A program made the position numbers and the translations under genes. Below the pieces are notes generated by a model that was not told the origin of the DNA, did no database searches, and worked only from the letters and a program-made list of their open reading frames with translations. Positions 18,332 through 27,717 of a stretch of DNA of 64,000 nt are shown here, piece after piece. The stretch spans positions 1 through 64,000 of the forward strand of contig NZ_JHVK01000013.1 in NCBI RefSeq assembly GCF_000620105.1. The letters run 5' to 3'. The DNA is from Microvirgula aerodenitrificans DSM 15089 (GTDB lineage Bacteria; Pseudomonadota; Gammaproteobacteria; Burkholderiales; Aquaspirillaceae). The first letter of the stretch is position 1; every line of letters begins with the position of its first letter.

Positions 18332-20664
18332 GGCGTCCTTTCTTTTTGCCGCGCCGGCCCCGAGCAGAACATCGGCGCCAGCAGCCAGGCCAGGCCGATC
18401 CCGAGCAGCATGGTCAGCCCGAAGGCGCGCAGCGCCGGGGTGTGCGACAGCGCCAGCAGGCCGAACGACAGCAGGGTGCACGCCGCCCCCAGGGTGACCG
18501 ACAGGAACGGAGCGCCGGCATCAGGGTCGGGCTGCTCCTGCAGGAAAATGCCGTAGTCCACGCCCATGCCGAGGATCAGCAGCAGGGCCAGGACATTGAA
18601 CAGTTGCAGCGGCTGGCCGAACAGGGCGAGCACGGCGAGGGTCAGCAGGCTGGCCAGGGCGGTCGGCAGCAGCGCCCGCCACGCCTTGCGGCCGAAGCGA
18701 CGCCACAGTGCCGCCAGCACCAGCAGGTAACTCGCAAGAATGACGCCGCCCATGATCTGCCGGTACCGGCTCAGCACCGACGACACTTCCGCCACCTTGT
18801 CGACCCAGCGCACGCCGGGCAGTCCGTCGGCCAGTGCCGCCAGACGCGGCAGGCGATCGGGCGAGTCCACGCCGCGCAGCATGATCACGCTGGCGTAGCC
18901 GCCATCGAGCCGGCCCAGCCACAGCGGCCGCAGCGGTTCGGAGACCGGCGCGGCCAGCCAGCGCGCCAGGGTCATCAAGGGCACCGGGCCGGCAGTGCGG
19001 GCGGCGGCCGGGGTTTCTCCCAGTCGCTGCGTGGCCAGCGCGATGACCCCGCCGTCGCCATCCAGCGTCCGGCGCAGCAGCGCCACACTGGCGCGCTGGC
19101 GGGCCGCCGACGGCACCCAGTCGGAGACCGCCTGATAGCCGCGTATCCAGCGTGCGCCGACCAGCGCGTCCAGCCGGGCCTTCAAGGCTTCTTCCCGGGC
19201 CAGCACCTGGTCCGGCGTGGCCCCGCGCACCAGGTAGAACTGGGCCGGGCTCGGCAGGTCGAGCAGGCGGGAAATGGCCAGTTGCTGTTCGATCAGCGTC
19301 GCCGGCGAGCTCTGCAGCAGGCGGATGTCGTCATTCGCCTGCAGGCGCCAGCCGCCCCCCAGCAACAGGCCGGCCAGCAGCAGCGCCAGCAGCAGTGTCG
19401 CCCGGTTGCGACCGACGCGCGGCCAGTAGCGGCGCGCACGACCGATGGCAGCGGACAGCGGCGTCACCGACATGTAACCGCGTTCAAGGAACGGGAACCA
19501 CAGCATGACGGTCAGGAACGAGGCCAGCAGGCCAACGGCGGAAAACACCGCCATCTGCTTGAGGCCGGGAAATGGCGTCAGCGCCAGCGCCAGATAGCCG
19601 ATCAGCGTGGTCAGCAGCGCCAGCCCCATCACCGGCGCCTGCTCGCGCACCATGCGCCAGCGTGAGGCCGGCGGCTGGCCGAGCCGGCCGGCAAAATAGT
19701 TGGTGCCGTAGTTTTCAGCCACGCCGACCAGGCTGGCGCCGAATACCAGTGTCAGCAGATGCAGCCGGCCAAACAGTGCGGCAGTGACCGAGATGGCAGC
19801 CAGCAGGCCGACGCCGATGGCCAGGGTCACCAGCACCCGCGGCCGCAGCGCGCTGAAGGCGAACACGGTCAGCAGGATGATGCCGGCCAGCGAGCCGAAA
19901 CCGATGGTGTGCACTTCTCGCTCGGCCTGGCTGGCCGCCGCCGCCGCATGCAGCGGGACGCCGGCGCTGAGCACGCGCACGCCGGGCGCGGCCTGCTGCG
20001 CGGCCTGCGCAGCGCGTTCCAGCCACGGCATCAGCGCTTGCTGGGCGGAGATCGAGAACGCCGGCCCCTGCTGCTCCAGCATCAGGACCGCATGGGCGCG
20101 ACCGTCCACCTGCAGCGACAGCCGGCCGTCGGCCGGCCGCACCCGGCTGTCGGCCGCACGCTCGGTCAGCCAGTCGCCATACAGGTTCAGCGGGTCCTCG
20201 ATCCACGGCCCCAGCCGCGGCATGCCGACCGGGCGGTACAGCGCGGCGACGGCATCGTCGGCCAGCGCCTGCGGCGACCGGCTCGCCAGCCGCTCCGCCT
20301 GGCGCGCACTGAGCAGGGCCTGCCGGTACGGCGCAAAGAACGACAGCCAGTCGTCGGCCATCCGGTCGCTGACCCGGTATTGCAGCGCCAGCGGCAGGCG
20401 CGCCGAGGCCAGCACGGCCGCATAGGCATCGCCGGCGCGGCGGGCGTCAGCCCAGTCGTCAGCGCCGACCAGCACCACGATGCGCCGGGTGGCCGCATCG
20501 GCCAGGCGACGGGTGGCCTGCTGCACGGCCGGGTCGCGCTGGTCCTGCGGCAGCATCGCCAGCACGTCGGTGTCCAGTTGCAGCCGGTCGCCGGTCCACA
20601 GCCACAGATTGTGCCCGGCGACCAGCGCGACCAGCAGCAGCCAGAGCAGCGCCAGCCGGCGCAT
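18328..20664 (-). CDS. apeM: MMPL/RND-family exporter of the APE locus (ApeM-like)
   Basis: About 778 residues with the RND/MMPL layout: one N-terminal helix, a large periplasmic domain, six helices (about residues 235-430), a second periplasmic domain, six more helices. Landmarks: GVAENYGTNYFAGR and GMGVDYGIFLQEQ in helix 4 equivalents, with the charged residues of proton relay. It probably flips or exports the aryl polyene lipid. A TTG at 20688 that overlaps the upstream stop is an alternative start; neither start has a strong ribosome site. Confidence 0.85.
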   Translation of the reverse strand: MRRLALLWLLLVALVAGHNLWLWTGDRLQLDTDVLAMLPQDQRDPAVQQATRRLADAATRRIVVLVGADDWADARRAGDAYAAVLASARLPLALQYRVSDRMADDWLSFFAPYRQALLSARQAERLASRSPQALADDAVAALYRPVGMPRLGPWIEDPLNLYGDWLTERAADSRVRPADGRLSLQVDGRAHAVLMLEQQGPAFSISAQQALMPWLERAAQAAQQAAPGVRVLSAGVPLHAAAAASQAEREVHTIGFGSLAGIILLTVFAFSALRPRVLVTLAIGVGLLAAISVTAALFGRLHLLTLVFGASLVGVAENYGTNYFAGRLGQPPASRWRMVREQAPVMGLALLTTLIGYLALALTPFPGLKQMAVFSAVGLLASFLTVMLWFPFLERGYMSVTPLSAAIGRARRYWPRVGRNRATLLLALLLAGLLLGGGWRLQANDDIRLLQSSPATLIEQQLAISRLLDLPSPAQFYLVRGATPDQVLAREEALKARLDALVGARWIRGYQAVSDWVPSAARQRASVALLRRTLDGDGGVIALATQRLGETPAAARTAGPVPLMTLARWLAAPVSEPLRPLWLGRLDGGYASVIMLRGVDSPDRLPRLAALADGLPGVRWVDKVAEVSSVLSRYRQIMGGVILASYLLVLAALWRRFGRKAWRALLPTALASLLTLAVLALFGQPLQLFNVLALLLILGMGVDYGIFLQEQPDPDAGAPFLSVTLGAACTLLSFGLLALSHTPALRAFGLTMLLGIGLAWLLAPMFCSGPARQKERTP

Positions 20665-20680
20665 CAGCGGGGAGGCGGCG

Positions 20681-21286
20681 TCAGTCAAACCGGGCGGCCT
20701 CTTCGGCAGTCAGCGCGGGCGGCGTGCTGCGCAGCGCGGAGAACTGGATATGCGTGCTGTCGCCATTGCTTTCGTCGATGGTGATCTGGCGCACGTAGCG
20801 GTCACCGGACAGGTCTACCCGGCGCATGCTCTTCGCCAGTGCCGCATGGCGCGGCGTCAATGTCAGCGACCACGACTTGCCGGACAGCTTGCCGTCGATG
20901 GTGAAGTATTCCTTCAGCGCCAGCACATCGCCGCCGAGCAGCGAGAACATCAGGTTGTTGATGACCCGCACCGACGGTTCGCGGCCGGCGTCGAGCTGGA
21001 AGGCAACGCGGCCATCCTGGGTCGCCACGATTTCATTGCGCGTCATGCGCAGCTCGCCGGCGAAGGGTTTGCGGGTGTGCCACAGCACCCCGCGCTCGCG
21101 CGAGACCAGGAAATCCCCGTTCGACGCCAGCGGCTTCCGGAAGCCGGCCACCGACTTGCTCTGGGTGAAATCCCCGCGCAGCAGCGCCGGTTGCGCGAGT
21201 CGTTCGCGTACGCCGGCCACCAGATCGGCGGCCTGGGCCGCACCGACCGCCAGCCACAGGGCCAGGCCCAGCCACAGCCGTCTCAT
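20681..21286 (-). CDS. apeL: LolA-like periplasmic lipoprotein carrier (ApeL-like)
   Basis: A 201-residue protein with a signal peptide ending AAQAA near residue 19. The mature domain has the LolA pattern: LLRGDFTQSKSVAGF, GDFLVSRERGVLWHT, NEIVATQDG, and DSTHIQFSALR. Related to LolA and likely to carry a lipid or lipoprotein across the periplasm with the MMPL exporter. Start at 21286 overlaps the thioesterase stop by 4 bases. Confidence 0.85.
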   Translation of the reverse strand: MRRLWLGLALWLAVGAAQAADLVAGVRERLAQPALLRGDFTQSKSVAGFRKPLASNGDFLVSRERGVLWHTRKPFAGELRMTRNEIVATQDGRVAFQLDAGREPSVRVINNLMFSLLGGDVLALKEYFTIDGKLSGKSWSLTLTPRHAALAKSMRRVDLSGDRYVRQITIDESNGDSTHIQFSALRSTPPALTAEEAARFD

Positions 21287-21702
21287 GCCACCTCCACGCC
21301 GAGTTTTTCCCACAATACCGGCGGGCAGACGTAGCACATCTCCCCGCTGTCGAGACCGACCGCCACCTGGATGGTCCAGGCCTCGTTCAGCTTTTCGCCG
21401 CTGTCGGCATCGGTCATCCGGTAGTCGATCTTCAGCCGGTTTTCCCATTCGACAATGCGGGCACGCAGCCGCACGCGCTGGCCGTATACCAGCGGCCGGA
21501 CGTACTTGAGCCGCATGTCCACCACCGGCCATGCATAGCCGGACGCCCGCATCTGCGGGTAGTCGTAGTCGAAGCGCGCCAGCAGCGCGCAGCGGGCGAT
21601 TTCGAGGTAGCGGACGTAGTTGCCATGCCAGACCACTTCCATCGGGTCGAGGTCATGGAAGGCCGGCGTCAGTTCGATCTCGTGACTCAGCTCAGTCGTC
21701 AT
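21283..21702 (-). CDS. apeK: acyl-ACP/CoA thioesterase, 4-HBT type (ApeK-like)
   Basis: A 139-residue hot-dog thioesterase. AFHDLDPMEVVWHGNYVRYLE carries the catalytic Asp and the HGNY turn of the 4-hydroxybenzoyl-CoA thioesterase family (written as FHDLDP and VWHGNY). It may release chains or remove stalled products. It overlaps the end of the ammonia-lyase gene by 11 bases. Confidence 0.88.
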   Translation of the reverse strand: MTTELSHEIELTPAFHDLDPMEVVWHGNYVRYLEIARCALLARFDYDYPQMRASGYAWPVVDMRLKYVRPLVYGQRVRLRARIVEWENRLKIDYRMTDADSGEKLNEAWTIQVAVGLDSGEMCYVCPPVLWEKLGVEVA

Positions 21703-23236
21703 ACAGGCTCCAGGCTTCGGCGCGGATCGCCGTCAGCAGCGATTGCAGTTCTCCGTCCAGCGCGCGGTCCTCGACGATCAGCGGGATGCGCGCGGCCAGA
21801 TCGTCCAGCGTGGCGGCCAGTACCGGGCTGAGGTCGGGGTCGTGCCGCAGCCGCAGCGCCACGCCCTGGCGGGCGCAGATCAGCATGGCGGCCAGCACCT
21901 GTTCGGACAGTTCCAGCACCCGCAGGCAGTCGCGGGCGGCGATGGTGCCCATGCTGACCTTGTCCTGGTTGTGGCACTCGGTCGAACGCGAGAACACCGA
22001 AGCCGGCATGGTCTGTTTCAGCGCTTCGGCGGTCCATGCCGACACGCTGATCTGCAGCGCCTTCAGGCCATGACTGATGGCGGCGCGCGGTCCGGTCGCC
22101 GCACTCAGGTTGCCGGGCAGGCCCTGGTTGTAGCGGGTGTCGACCAGCAGGGCCATCTGCCGGTCCAGCAGGTCGGCGACATTGGCCACCGCATTTTTCA
22201 GCCCGTCCATGGCAAAGGCGATATGCCCGCCATAGAAGTGGCCACCATGCAGCACCTTGCCGTGGTCAACGTCGATGATCGGGTTGTCGTTGGCGCTGTT
22301 CAGCTCGTTCTCGATCATCATGCGGAAGAACGGCAGCGCCTCTTCCAGCACGCCGATCACATGCGGCGCGCAGCGCAGCGAGTAGCGGTCCTGCAGCCGG
22401 CGTTCATTGCGCGCCGGCCGGTCGCTGGCCAGGTCGGCACGCAGGCGGGCGGCGGTCAGTTGCGGTCCGGCGTGCGGTTTGACGGCAAACAGCGCCTGAT
22501 CGAAGTGGTAGGCGTTGCCGGCAGCGGCAAAGACATTCAGCGCGGTGATGCGGGTCGCCAGCCGGGACAGGTAGTCGGCGCGGCGCCAGGCGAGGCAGGC
22601 CAGCGCCGTCATCACCGCGGTGCCGTTCATGATCGCCAGTCCTTCCTTCGGCCGCAGCGTCAGCGGCGCGACGCCGATCGCGGCCAGCGCGTCGGCGGCG
22701 GCGCACGGCTCGCCACGGAACCAGACCTGCCGCTCGCCGCACAGCACCGCGGCCAGGTAGGACAGTGGTGTCAGATCGCCACTGGCGCCGACCGAACCTT
22801 CGGCCGGAATCATCGGCAGCACGTCATGGCGGAGCAGGGTTTCGATCTGTGCCAGCAGGGCCACGCTGACGCCGGACGCGCCCTGCGACAGCGATGCCAG
22901 TCGCGTCGCCAGTACGGCACGGGTTTCTTCCGGGGTCAGGAAACGCCCGGCGCCGCAGCCGTGATAGGTGTACAGCCGCGATGGCAGCTCGGCCACCAGC
23001 TCCGGCGGCACGGCGACGGTGCACGAGTCGCCATAACCGGTGGTGACGCCGTAGACCACGCCGTCCTCGGCCAGCAGGCGGTCAAGGAAATCGGCGCCGG
23101 CGGCGATGCGCTGGCGGAACGCCGGGGCAGGCGACAGCACGGCCGCGCGCTCGCGGCGACTGATGGCGACAATGTCTTCCAGGGTCAGGCGGCTGCCGTC
23201 GAAGCAGACGGCGTTATCAGGTTGATCGGACAGCAT
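21692..23236 (-). CDS. MIO-type aromatic amino acid ammonia-lyase
   Basis: A 514-residue member of the HAL/PAL/TAL family. The MIO cofactor triad Ala-Ser-Gly is at residues 151-153 (GSVGASGDLTPLSY), and the catalytic Tyr in VVYGVTTGYG near 62. The selectivity segment reads YTYHGCGAG near 89-97, with His-92 where HALs have Ser-His. In a locus that makes aryl polyenes, tyrosine to 4-coumarate is plausible as the source of the aryl starter. No hut genes are nearby, so a histidine catabolic role is unlikely. Start at 23236 overlaps the acyltransferase gene by 20 bases. Confidence 0.88.
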   Translation of the reverse strand: MLSDQPDNAVCFDGSRLTLEDIVAISRRERAAVLSPAPAFRQRIAAGADFLDRLLAEDGVVYGVTTGYGDSCTVAVPPELVAELPSRLYTYHGCGAGRFLTPEETRAVLATRLASLSQGASGVSVALLAQIETLLRHDVLPMIPAEGSVGASGDLTPLSYLAAVLCGERQVWFRGEPCAAADALAAIGVAPLTLRPKEGLAIMNGTAVMTALACLAWRRADYLSRLATRITALNVFAAAGNAYHFDQALFAVKPHAGPQLTAARLRADLASDRPARNERRLQDRYSLRCAPHVIGVLEEALPFFRMMIENELNSANDNPIIDVDHGKVLHGGHFYGGHIAFAMDGLKNAVANVADLLDRQMALLVDTRYNQGLPGNLSAATGPRAAISHGLKALQISVSAWTAEALKQTMPASVFSRSTECHNQDKVSMGTIAARDCLRVLELSEQVLAAMLICARQGVALRLRHDPDLSPVLAATLDDLAARIPLIVEDRALDGELQSLLTAIRAEAWSLYDD

Positions 23237-24170
23237 GGGGCAAGGCTTTCTGTTCCCAGAACGGGAAAAAATTGAACCAGTCATAAGGCGATGCCGCCAG
23301 CAGCGCGCCCAGCCGTCCGGCATAGCGCGATGCCTGTGCGGCCAGCGCCTGCTGGCGCTGCTGGCGTGGCAGCACGACGCGCCCGGCCAGCAATTCGAAA
23401 TGCAGGGCATAGCCCTCGCCGTCGTGCAGGCAGCCCAGCAGGTACAGCGGGCACTTGAACAGCGAGGCCAGCAGATACGGACCGACCGGGAAGGCGGCGT
23501 CATGGCCGAGGAACGGGACGGTCACGGTCTGGCCGGAGCCGACCGGCACCCGGTCCCCGGCAATGACCACGTATTCGCCGGCCTCGACCCGCTCCGCGAG
23601 CATGACGGCCGTGGCCGGGCCCAGTTCGCTCACTTCGAGCAGGGTCAGCGCGGTATCGGGATTCAGTCGCCGCAGCACCCGGTTGAACTGTTCGGCATGG
23701 CGGGTATGCACCAGCACGGTCAGTTTCAGGGTCTCGGTCCGCTCGGCCAGCGCACGGCACAGCTCCAGGCAGCCGACATGCGCGGTGACAATGACGCCGC
23801 CCTGCCCGGCACGGATCGCGGCCAGGATCGGTTCGGCACCGAGGGTGCGCACGCGCTGCAGCGGGTAGCGGCCGGCAACGGCCAGCAGCTTGTCGAGCAG
23901 GGTGTCGGCAAAGGTCAGCAGATGGGAAAAGGTGTCGCGGCGGCGGGCCGGCCGGCCGAGGGCACCGGTTGCCGCCTGCAGCCGGTCCAGATACTGGCGC
24001 GACTGCGCACGCACATCGGGACGCCCCAGCCAGTAGGCGAGCACGACCGGGTACAGGCAACAGCGGAACAGCCGCCGGCCGAGCAGGCGCTCGATGCCGT
24101 ACAGCAGCCAGATGCCGGCGACGAACGTGTTCTCGCCCAGCTCGGCCCAGTGCGCGCCGCGTTCGCTCAT
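23217..24170 (-). CDS. LpxL/HtrB-like lipid acyltransferase of the APE locus
   Basis: A 317-residue protein of the lysophospholipid/lipid A acyltransferase family. Landmarks: N-terminal hydrophobic segment (WLLYGIERLLG), VIVTAHVGCLELCRAL (H-x4-E catalytic pattern), VIAGDRVPVG, and FFPFWEQK at the C terminus. It is expected at the inner membrane. It may acylate the glycolipid part to which the polyene is attached. Start and the GT2 stop overlap (ATGA). Confidence 0.85.
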   Translation of the reverse strand: MSERGAHWAELGENTFVAGIWLLYGIERLLGRRLFRCCLYPVVLAYWLGRPDVRAQSRQYLDRLQAATGALGRPARRRDTFSHLLTFADTLLDKLLAVAGRYPLQRVRTLGAEPILAAIRAGQGGVIVTAHVGCLELCRALAERTETLKLTVLVHTRHAEQFNRVLRRLNPDTALTLLEVSELGPATAVMLAERVEAGEYVVIAGDRVPVGSGQTVTVPFLGHDAAFPVGPYLLASLFKCPLYLLGCLHDGEGYALHFELLAGRVVLPRQQRQQALAAQASRYAGRLGALLAASPYDWFNFFPFWEQKALPHAVRST

Positions 24171-24904
24171 CGGCGCAGTCTCCGCCACAGCAGCAGCGGC
24201 GCGCGCAGCAGCATGCCGGCGAACAGCCCGGCATGCAGCCGGGAAATCAGCACGTTGTCGCGCAGTACCCGAAAGTGCGACACGCCGTCTTCCGGATAGC
24301 GCACCCGTGTCGGCAGACTGACGATGCGCAGCCCGCGCCAGACCAGACGCACCAGGATCTCGATGTCGAAATCCATGCGCCGTCCAAGCCGGACCGTATC
24401 CAGCAGCGCCAGCACCGGCGCCAGCGGATAGACGCGATAGCCGCACATCGAGTCGCGGATTTCCAGCGACAGGGTGTTGATCCACACCCATACATGGGTC
24501 GCGTAACGGCCATACAGCCGTCCGGCCGGCACCGAGGCGTCGTAGACCGGGCAGCCGCAGATCACCCGCTGCGGATACTGTTCGGCCAGCGCCAGGAAAC
24601 GCGGAATGTCATCGGTGTCATGCTGGCCATCGGCATCGATCTGCAACGCCTGCCGGTGGCCCAGGCGTGCGGCCTCGCGCAGGCCGGCCATGACCGCCCC
24701 GCCCTTGCCCTGGTTGCTCGCCAGCCGCAGCAGGTGAACGCCGTCGGGGTCGGCGGCGGCCAGCGCATCCAGCGCGGCGGCGCAGGCGGCGTCGCTGCCG
24801 TCGTCGACCAGCACGCAGAACAGGCCATGACGGCGCACGCCGGCCAGCACCTGGCGTACGGCATCGCCATGGTTGTAAACCGGGATCACGGCGCAGACCG
24901 TCAT
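24167..24904 (-). CDS. GT2-family glycosyltransferase
   Basis: A 245-residue GT-A fold transferase: CAVIPVYNHG at the start, VDDGSD, and DADGQHD as the metal-binding DxD. The C terminus is hydrophobic with Arg residues (LLLRAPLLLWRRLRR, cut here at the motif), suggesting membrane contact. It probably transfers a sugar during building of the APE lipid anchor. Overlaps the ligase gene by 4 bases. Confidence 0.88.
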   Translation of the reverse strand: MTVCAVIPVYNHGDAVRQVLAGVRRHGLFCVLVDDGSDAACAAALDALAAADPDGVHLLRLASNQGKGGAVMAGLREAARLGHRQALQIDADGQHDTDDIPRFLALAEQYPQRVICGCPVYDASVPAGRLYGRYATHVWVWINTLSLEIRDSMCGYRVYPLAPVLALLDTVRLGRRMDFDIEILVRLVWRGLRIVSLPTRVRYPEDGVSHFRVLRDNVLISRLHAGLFAGMLLRAPLLLWRRLRR

Positions 24905-26589
24905 GCCGTCTCTCCAAAAAGGATCCGCCCGCCGGCATGCCGGCCGGCATCCGAGTCGAAGGCGAAGGTCAGCGAGCCCCGCGCCGCATCGAAGTCCAGC
25001 GTCAGCGTCAGCACGCTGTCAGGCACGATCACCTGCTGGAACTTCAGCACTTCCAGCCGCTGCACGGTCGCCGGCAGCGGAAACAGCTCGCGGCCGAAAC
25101 GGATCGCCCACTCGATCTGGGCGATGCCGGGCAGGATGGGCCGGCCGGGGAAATGGCCGTCGAAGTACGGGAGGCCGGCCCCGGCGCGCAGCCACAGCCG
25201 GACGGACTGCGCCTCGCGCGCCAGCAGGCACACGTCGGGCCGGCGCGGGTCGAACCAGCGCGTCAGCGCCGCCTGGGTGATCTTGCCCTGGCTGTCGGCC
25301 GGCAGCGCCCAGCCGTAACGCCAGTGGCGCGGCAGCACGCTGGCTTCCACATCGCACGCCAGCCACTGCCGCAGCCGGCGACCGAAGGCGCCGCGCCCGT
25401 CGGCAACCAGCGCCGCGCGACCGGCGGCACTCGGCACGGCGGCGACGCCGAGCCGTTGCCGCGCGCCGTCCAGCGGCAGCACGCGCACTTCGTCGAGCAG
25501 GCCGGACGCCAGCAGCCGCTGTTCCATCGCCGTCAGCGAGACGCGCTTTTCCTCGATCTTGACGATGCGGTCCTGACGGCCCAGCAGCAGGAAACCGTCG
25601 CCATGCGGCCGGGCATGGTCGGCGGAGCGGAACCAGTCGTCATCGGGCAGGTTCGGCGAACGCACCCACAGGGTGTCCTCGTAACGCAGCGTGACCGCCG
25701 GGAACGGCAGCCAGCCGGTGGCGTCGTCGCGTTCGCGCTGACGCCAGGCGATGCCGCCGGTTTCCGAGCTGCCGTAGACCTCGATCGGCGCCTGGCCCAG
25801 CAGTTCACGGCACACCGGCACGGCGTCGTCCGGCAGCGGACCGCCGGACGAGAACACCGCCCGCAGGCCGCGCGTGGCTGTTGCCCAGTCCAGCCCGGAC
25901 GGCAGCCGCTTCAGGTGCGCCGGGCTGGCGACCAGCACTGCCGGCTGGCCAGCCAGGGCGGCCACGATGTCCTCCGGATACGCATGCCGGGCGGCAATGA
26001 ACGGGCGACCGCTGGTCAGCGGCCACAGAATGCGGAACAGCAGGCCGTAGATATGCTGGTGCGAAACGGTAGCAAATACCGGTGCCTCACCCAGCAGCCC
26101 GTCCCAGCAGGCGGCCAGCGTGCCCACTTCGGCCATCATCTGCCGCAGGCACTTGCCGATGGCGGCCGGTACCCCGGTGGAACCGGAGGTATGGATCACC
26201 AGCGCGGAAAAATCAGGGTCCAGCGGCTGCCAGTCCGGTGTGGCGGCCCCGCTCAGCGGCGTCAGCGGCAGACAATCGGCCGGCAGATCGCCGGCAAAGC
26301 GGTCGACCTCGTCGCGCAGTCGGGCCAGCGTGCCCGGCTGCGCATCGGCCGGCAGCACCACGGTCTTGCCGGCATGCCAGGCACCGAGCAGTGCGCAGGC
26401 GAAGTCGAAGCTGTCGTTGAAGTACAGCGCCACGGTCGGACCGGGCTCGGCGGCAAAGGCCGCGTGCCAGTCTGTGCAGCCACGCAGCAGGGCGGCGTAG
26501 TCGAGCCGGGCGCCATCGCGCCAGGCGACCGTGCTGTCCGCGGCGCGGCCGCGCGTCAGCAGGGTATCGAGTGTCAGGCGTTCAGGCAT
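24901..26589 (-). CDS. acyl-ACP ligase fused to hot-dog dehydratase (ApeH-ApeI type)
   Basis: A 562-residue fusion. Residues 1-450 are an AMP-binding ligase: VIHTSGSTGVPAA is the P-loop, EVYGSSETGG is motif A5, and GRQDRIVKIEEKRVS is the hinge. Residues 455-562 are a FabZ/FabA-like hot-dog domain with the catalytic His in YFDGHFPGRPILPGI. In several APE systems these are separate ApeH and ApeI. The ligase would load the aryl starter onto ACP. Start is set by homology and by a GGAGG-like site upstream; it overlaps the next gene by 8 bases. Confidence 0.9.
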   Translation of the reverse strand: MPERLTLDTLLTRGRAADSTVAWRDGARLDYAALLRGCTDWHAAFAAEPGPTVALYFNDSFDFACALLGAWHAGKTVVLPADAQPGTLARLRDEVDRFAGDLPADCLPLTPLSGAATPDWQPLDPDFSALVIHTSGSTGVPAAIGKCLRQMMAEVGTLAACWDGLLGEAPVFATVSHQHIYGLLFRILWPLTSGRPFIAARHAYPEDIVAALAGQPAVLVASPAHLKRLPSGLDWATATRGLRAVFSSGGPLPDDAVPVCRELLGQAPIEVYGSSETGGIAWRQRERDDATGWLPFPAVTLRYEDTLWVRSPNLPDDDWFRSADHARPHGDGFLLLGRQDRIVKIEEKRVSLTAMEQRLLASGLLDEVRVLPLDGARQRLGVAAVPSAAGRAALVADGRGAFGRRLRQWLACDVEASVLPRHWRYGWALPADSQGKITQAALTRWFDPRRPDVCLLAREAQSVRLWLRAGAGLPYFDGHFPGRPILPGIAQIEWAIRFGRELFPLPATVQRLEVLKFQQVIVPDSVLTLTLDFDAARGSLTFAFDSDAGRHAGGRILFGETA

Positions 26590-27124
26590 GGTTCCTCCCT
26601 GCCCTGACCCGCCGCCGCACCAGCCATTCACCGGCGAACAGCACGCCCATCAGCAGGTAGGAGATCAGGCCGTTGTACAGCGCCCAGGTGGCGGCATCGC
26701 CCCACAAGGCGGTCAGCAGCGAGAGGCTGCCGTTGAACAGAAAAAATCCGCACCAGACCTGGGTGACCTTGCGGGTGTAGCCGACGGCCTCGGGCGGAAA
26801 ATCCGGTTCCATCCGTCGCGCCAGGCGCTCGATCACGCTTTGCGGGCTGTACAGGCTGGCCGCGAACACCGCCAGCAGCACGGCATTGATCAGCAGCGGA
26901 TACAGTTTCAGCGGCCAGGCCGCGTTGGCCAGCAGGCCGGCCACGGCCAGCACCAGCGTGCCGGCGGCCACCACCAGCCAGACCCGGTCGCGTTGCCGCC
27001 AGGCGCGCAGCAGCGCCACCGCCACCAGCGGCACGGCCAGCCAGCGCGGCTCGACCAGTCCGAGACCGAAATAGACGATCAGCGGGTAGGCGAGCAACAG
27101 CAACGACGCGAGCAGCGTGGTCAT
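26582..27124 (-). CDS. APE locus membrane protein (COG4648-like)
   Basis: A 180-residue integral membrane protein with about five to six hydrophobic segments. KLYPLLINAVLLAVFAASL and VTQVWCGFFLFNGSLS (parts of COG4648-type proteins) are recognisable. Such proteins are regular members of APE loci; their role is unknown. It is 7 bases downstream of the ACP gene and overlaps the ligase start. Confidence 0.8.
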   Translation of the reverse strand: MTTLLASLLLLAYPLIVYFGLGLVEPRWLAVPLVAVALLRAWRQRDRVWLVVAAGTLVLAVAGLLANAAWPLKLYPLLINAVLLAVFAASLYSPQSVIERLARRMEPDFPPEAVGYTRKVTQVWCGFFLFNGSLSLLTALWGDAATWALYNGLISYLLMGVLFAGEWLVRRRVRAGRNHA

Positions 27125-27131
27125 GGGCGCT

Positions 27132-27389
27132 TCAGCTCGGGTCCGGCGCGTGCATCAGGGTGTGCAGCGCGTCGACGACATCCTGCAGCGTACGGACCGA
27201 CTTGAAGGTTTCCGGGTGCAGGCGCTTGCCGACCAGCGGGCGCAATTTCACGATCAGGTCGACCGCGTCGATGCTGTCGATGTCGAGGTCTTCCTTCAGC
27301 CGGGCTTCCGGCCGGATGCGCTCGGCATCGATTTCAAAACATTCCTGCAGGGTGGCCGACAGGCGGTCGAAAATGTCCTGTTTGTTCAT
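27132..27389 (-). CDS. apeF: acyl carrier protein (ApeF-like)
   Basis: An 85-residue ACP with the phosphopantetheine Ser in LDIDSIDAVDL near residue 38. The start at 27389 (MNKQDIFDRL) is 55 codons inside the longest frame; the upstream part is a poor protein. It is the second of two ACPs in the locus. Confidence 0.9.
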   Translation of the reverse strand: MNKQDIFDRLSATLQECFEIDAERIRPEARLKEDLDIDSIDAVDLIVKLRPLVGKRLHPETFKSVRTLQDVVDALHTLMHAPDPS

Positions 27390-27456
27390 TCTGTTCTCTC
27401 TGGCTGGCGGCGAAACGGGGAACGCCGCACGGGTTGCTGTCAGGTCGGGGGCGCCA

Positions 27457-27717
27457 TCAGCGCTGGCGGCTCGCCGCGACGAAGGAAGCCAGGGCGCGCA
27501 CGCTGGCGAAATGGCGGCGGGTTTCTTCCGCTTCGGCCGACAGGCTGACGCCATAGCGCTTCTGCAGCACCAGCCCCAGTTCCAGCGCGTCGATGGAGTC
27601 GAGGCCGAGGCCGTCGACGAACAGCGCCGCTTCCGGGTCGATGTCGTCCGGGGTCACGTCTTCGAGATTCAGGGAATCGATGACAAGCTGTTTGATTTCC
27701 AGCTCAAGGGATTGCAT
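27457..27717 (-). CDS. apeE: acyl carrier protein (ApeE-like)
   Basis: An 86-residue ACP with the modified Ser in GLDSIDALELG near residue 40. Its start overlaps the acyltransferase stop by 14 bases. In studied APE systems one ACP carries the starter and the other the chain; which is which cannot be told here. Confidence 0.9.
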   Translation of the reverse strand: MQSLELEIKQLVIDSLNLEDVTPDDIDPEAALFVDGLGLDSIDALELGLVLQKRYGVSLSAEAEETRRHFASVRALASFVAASRQR

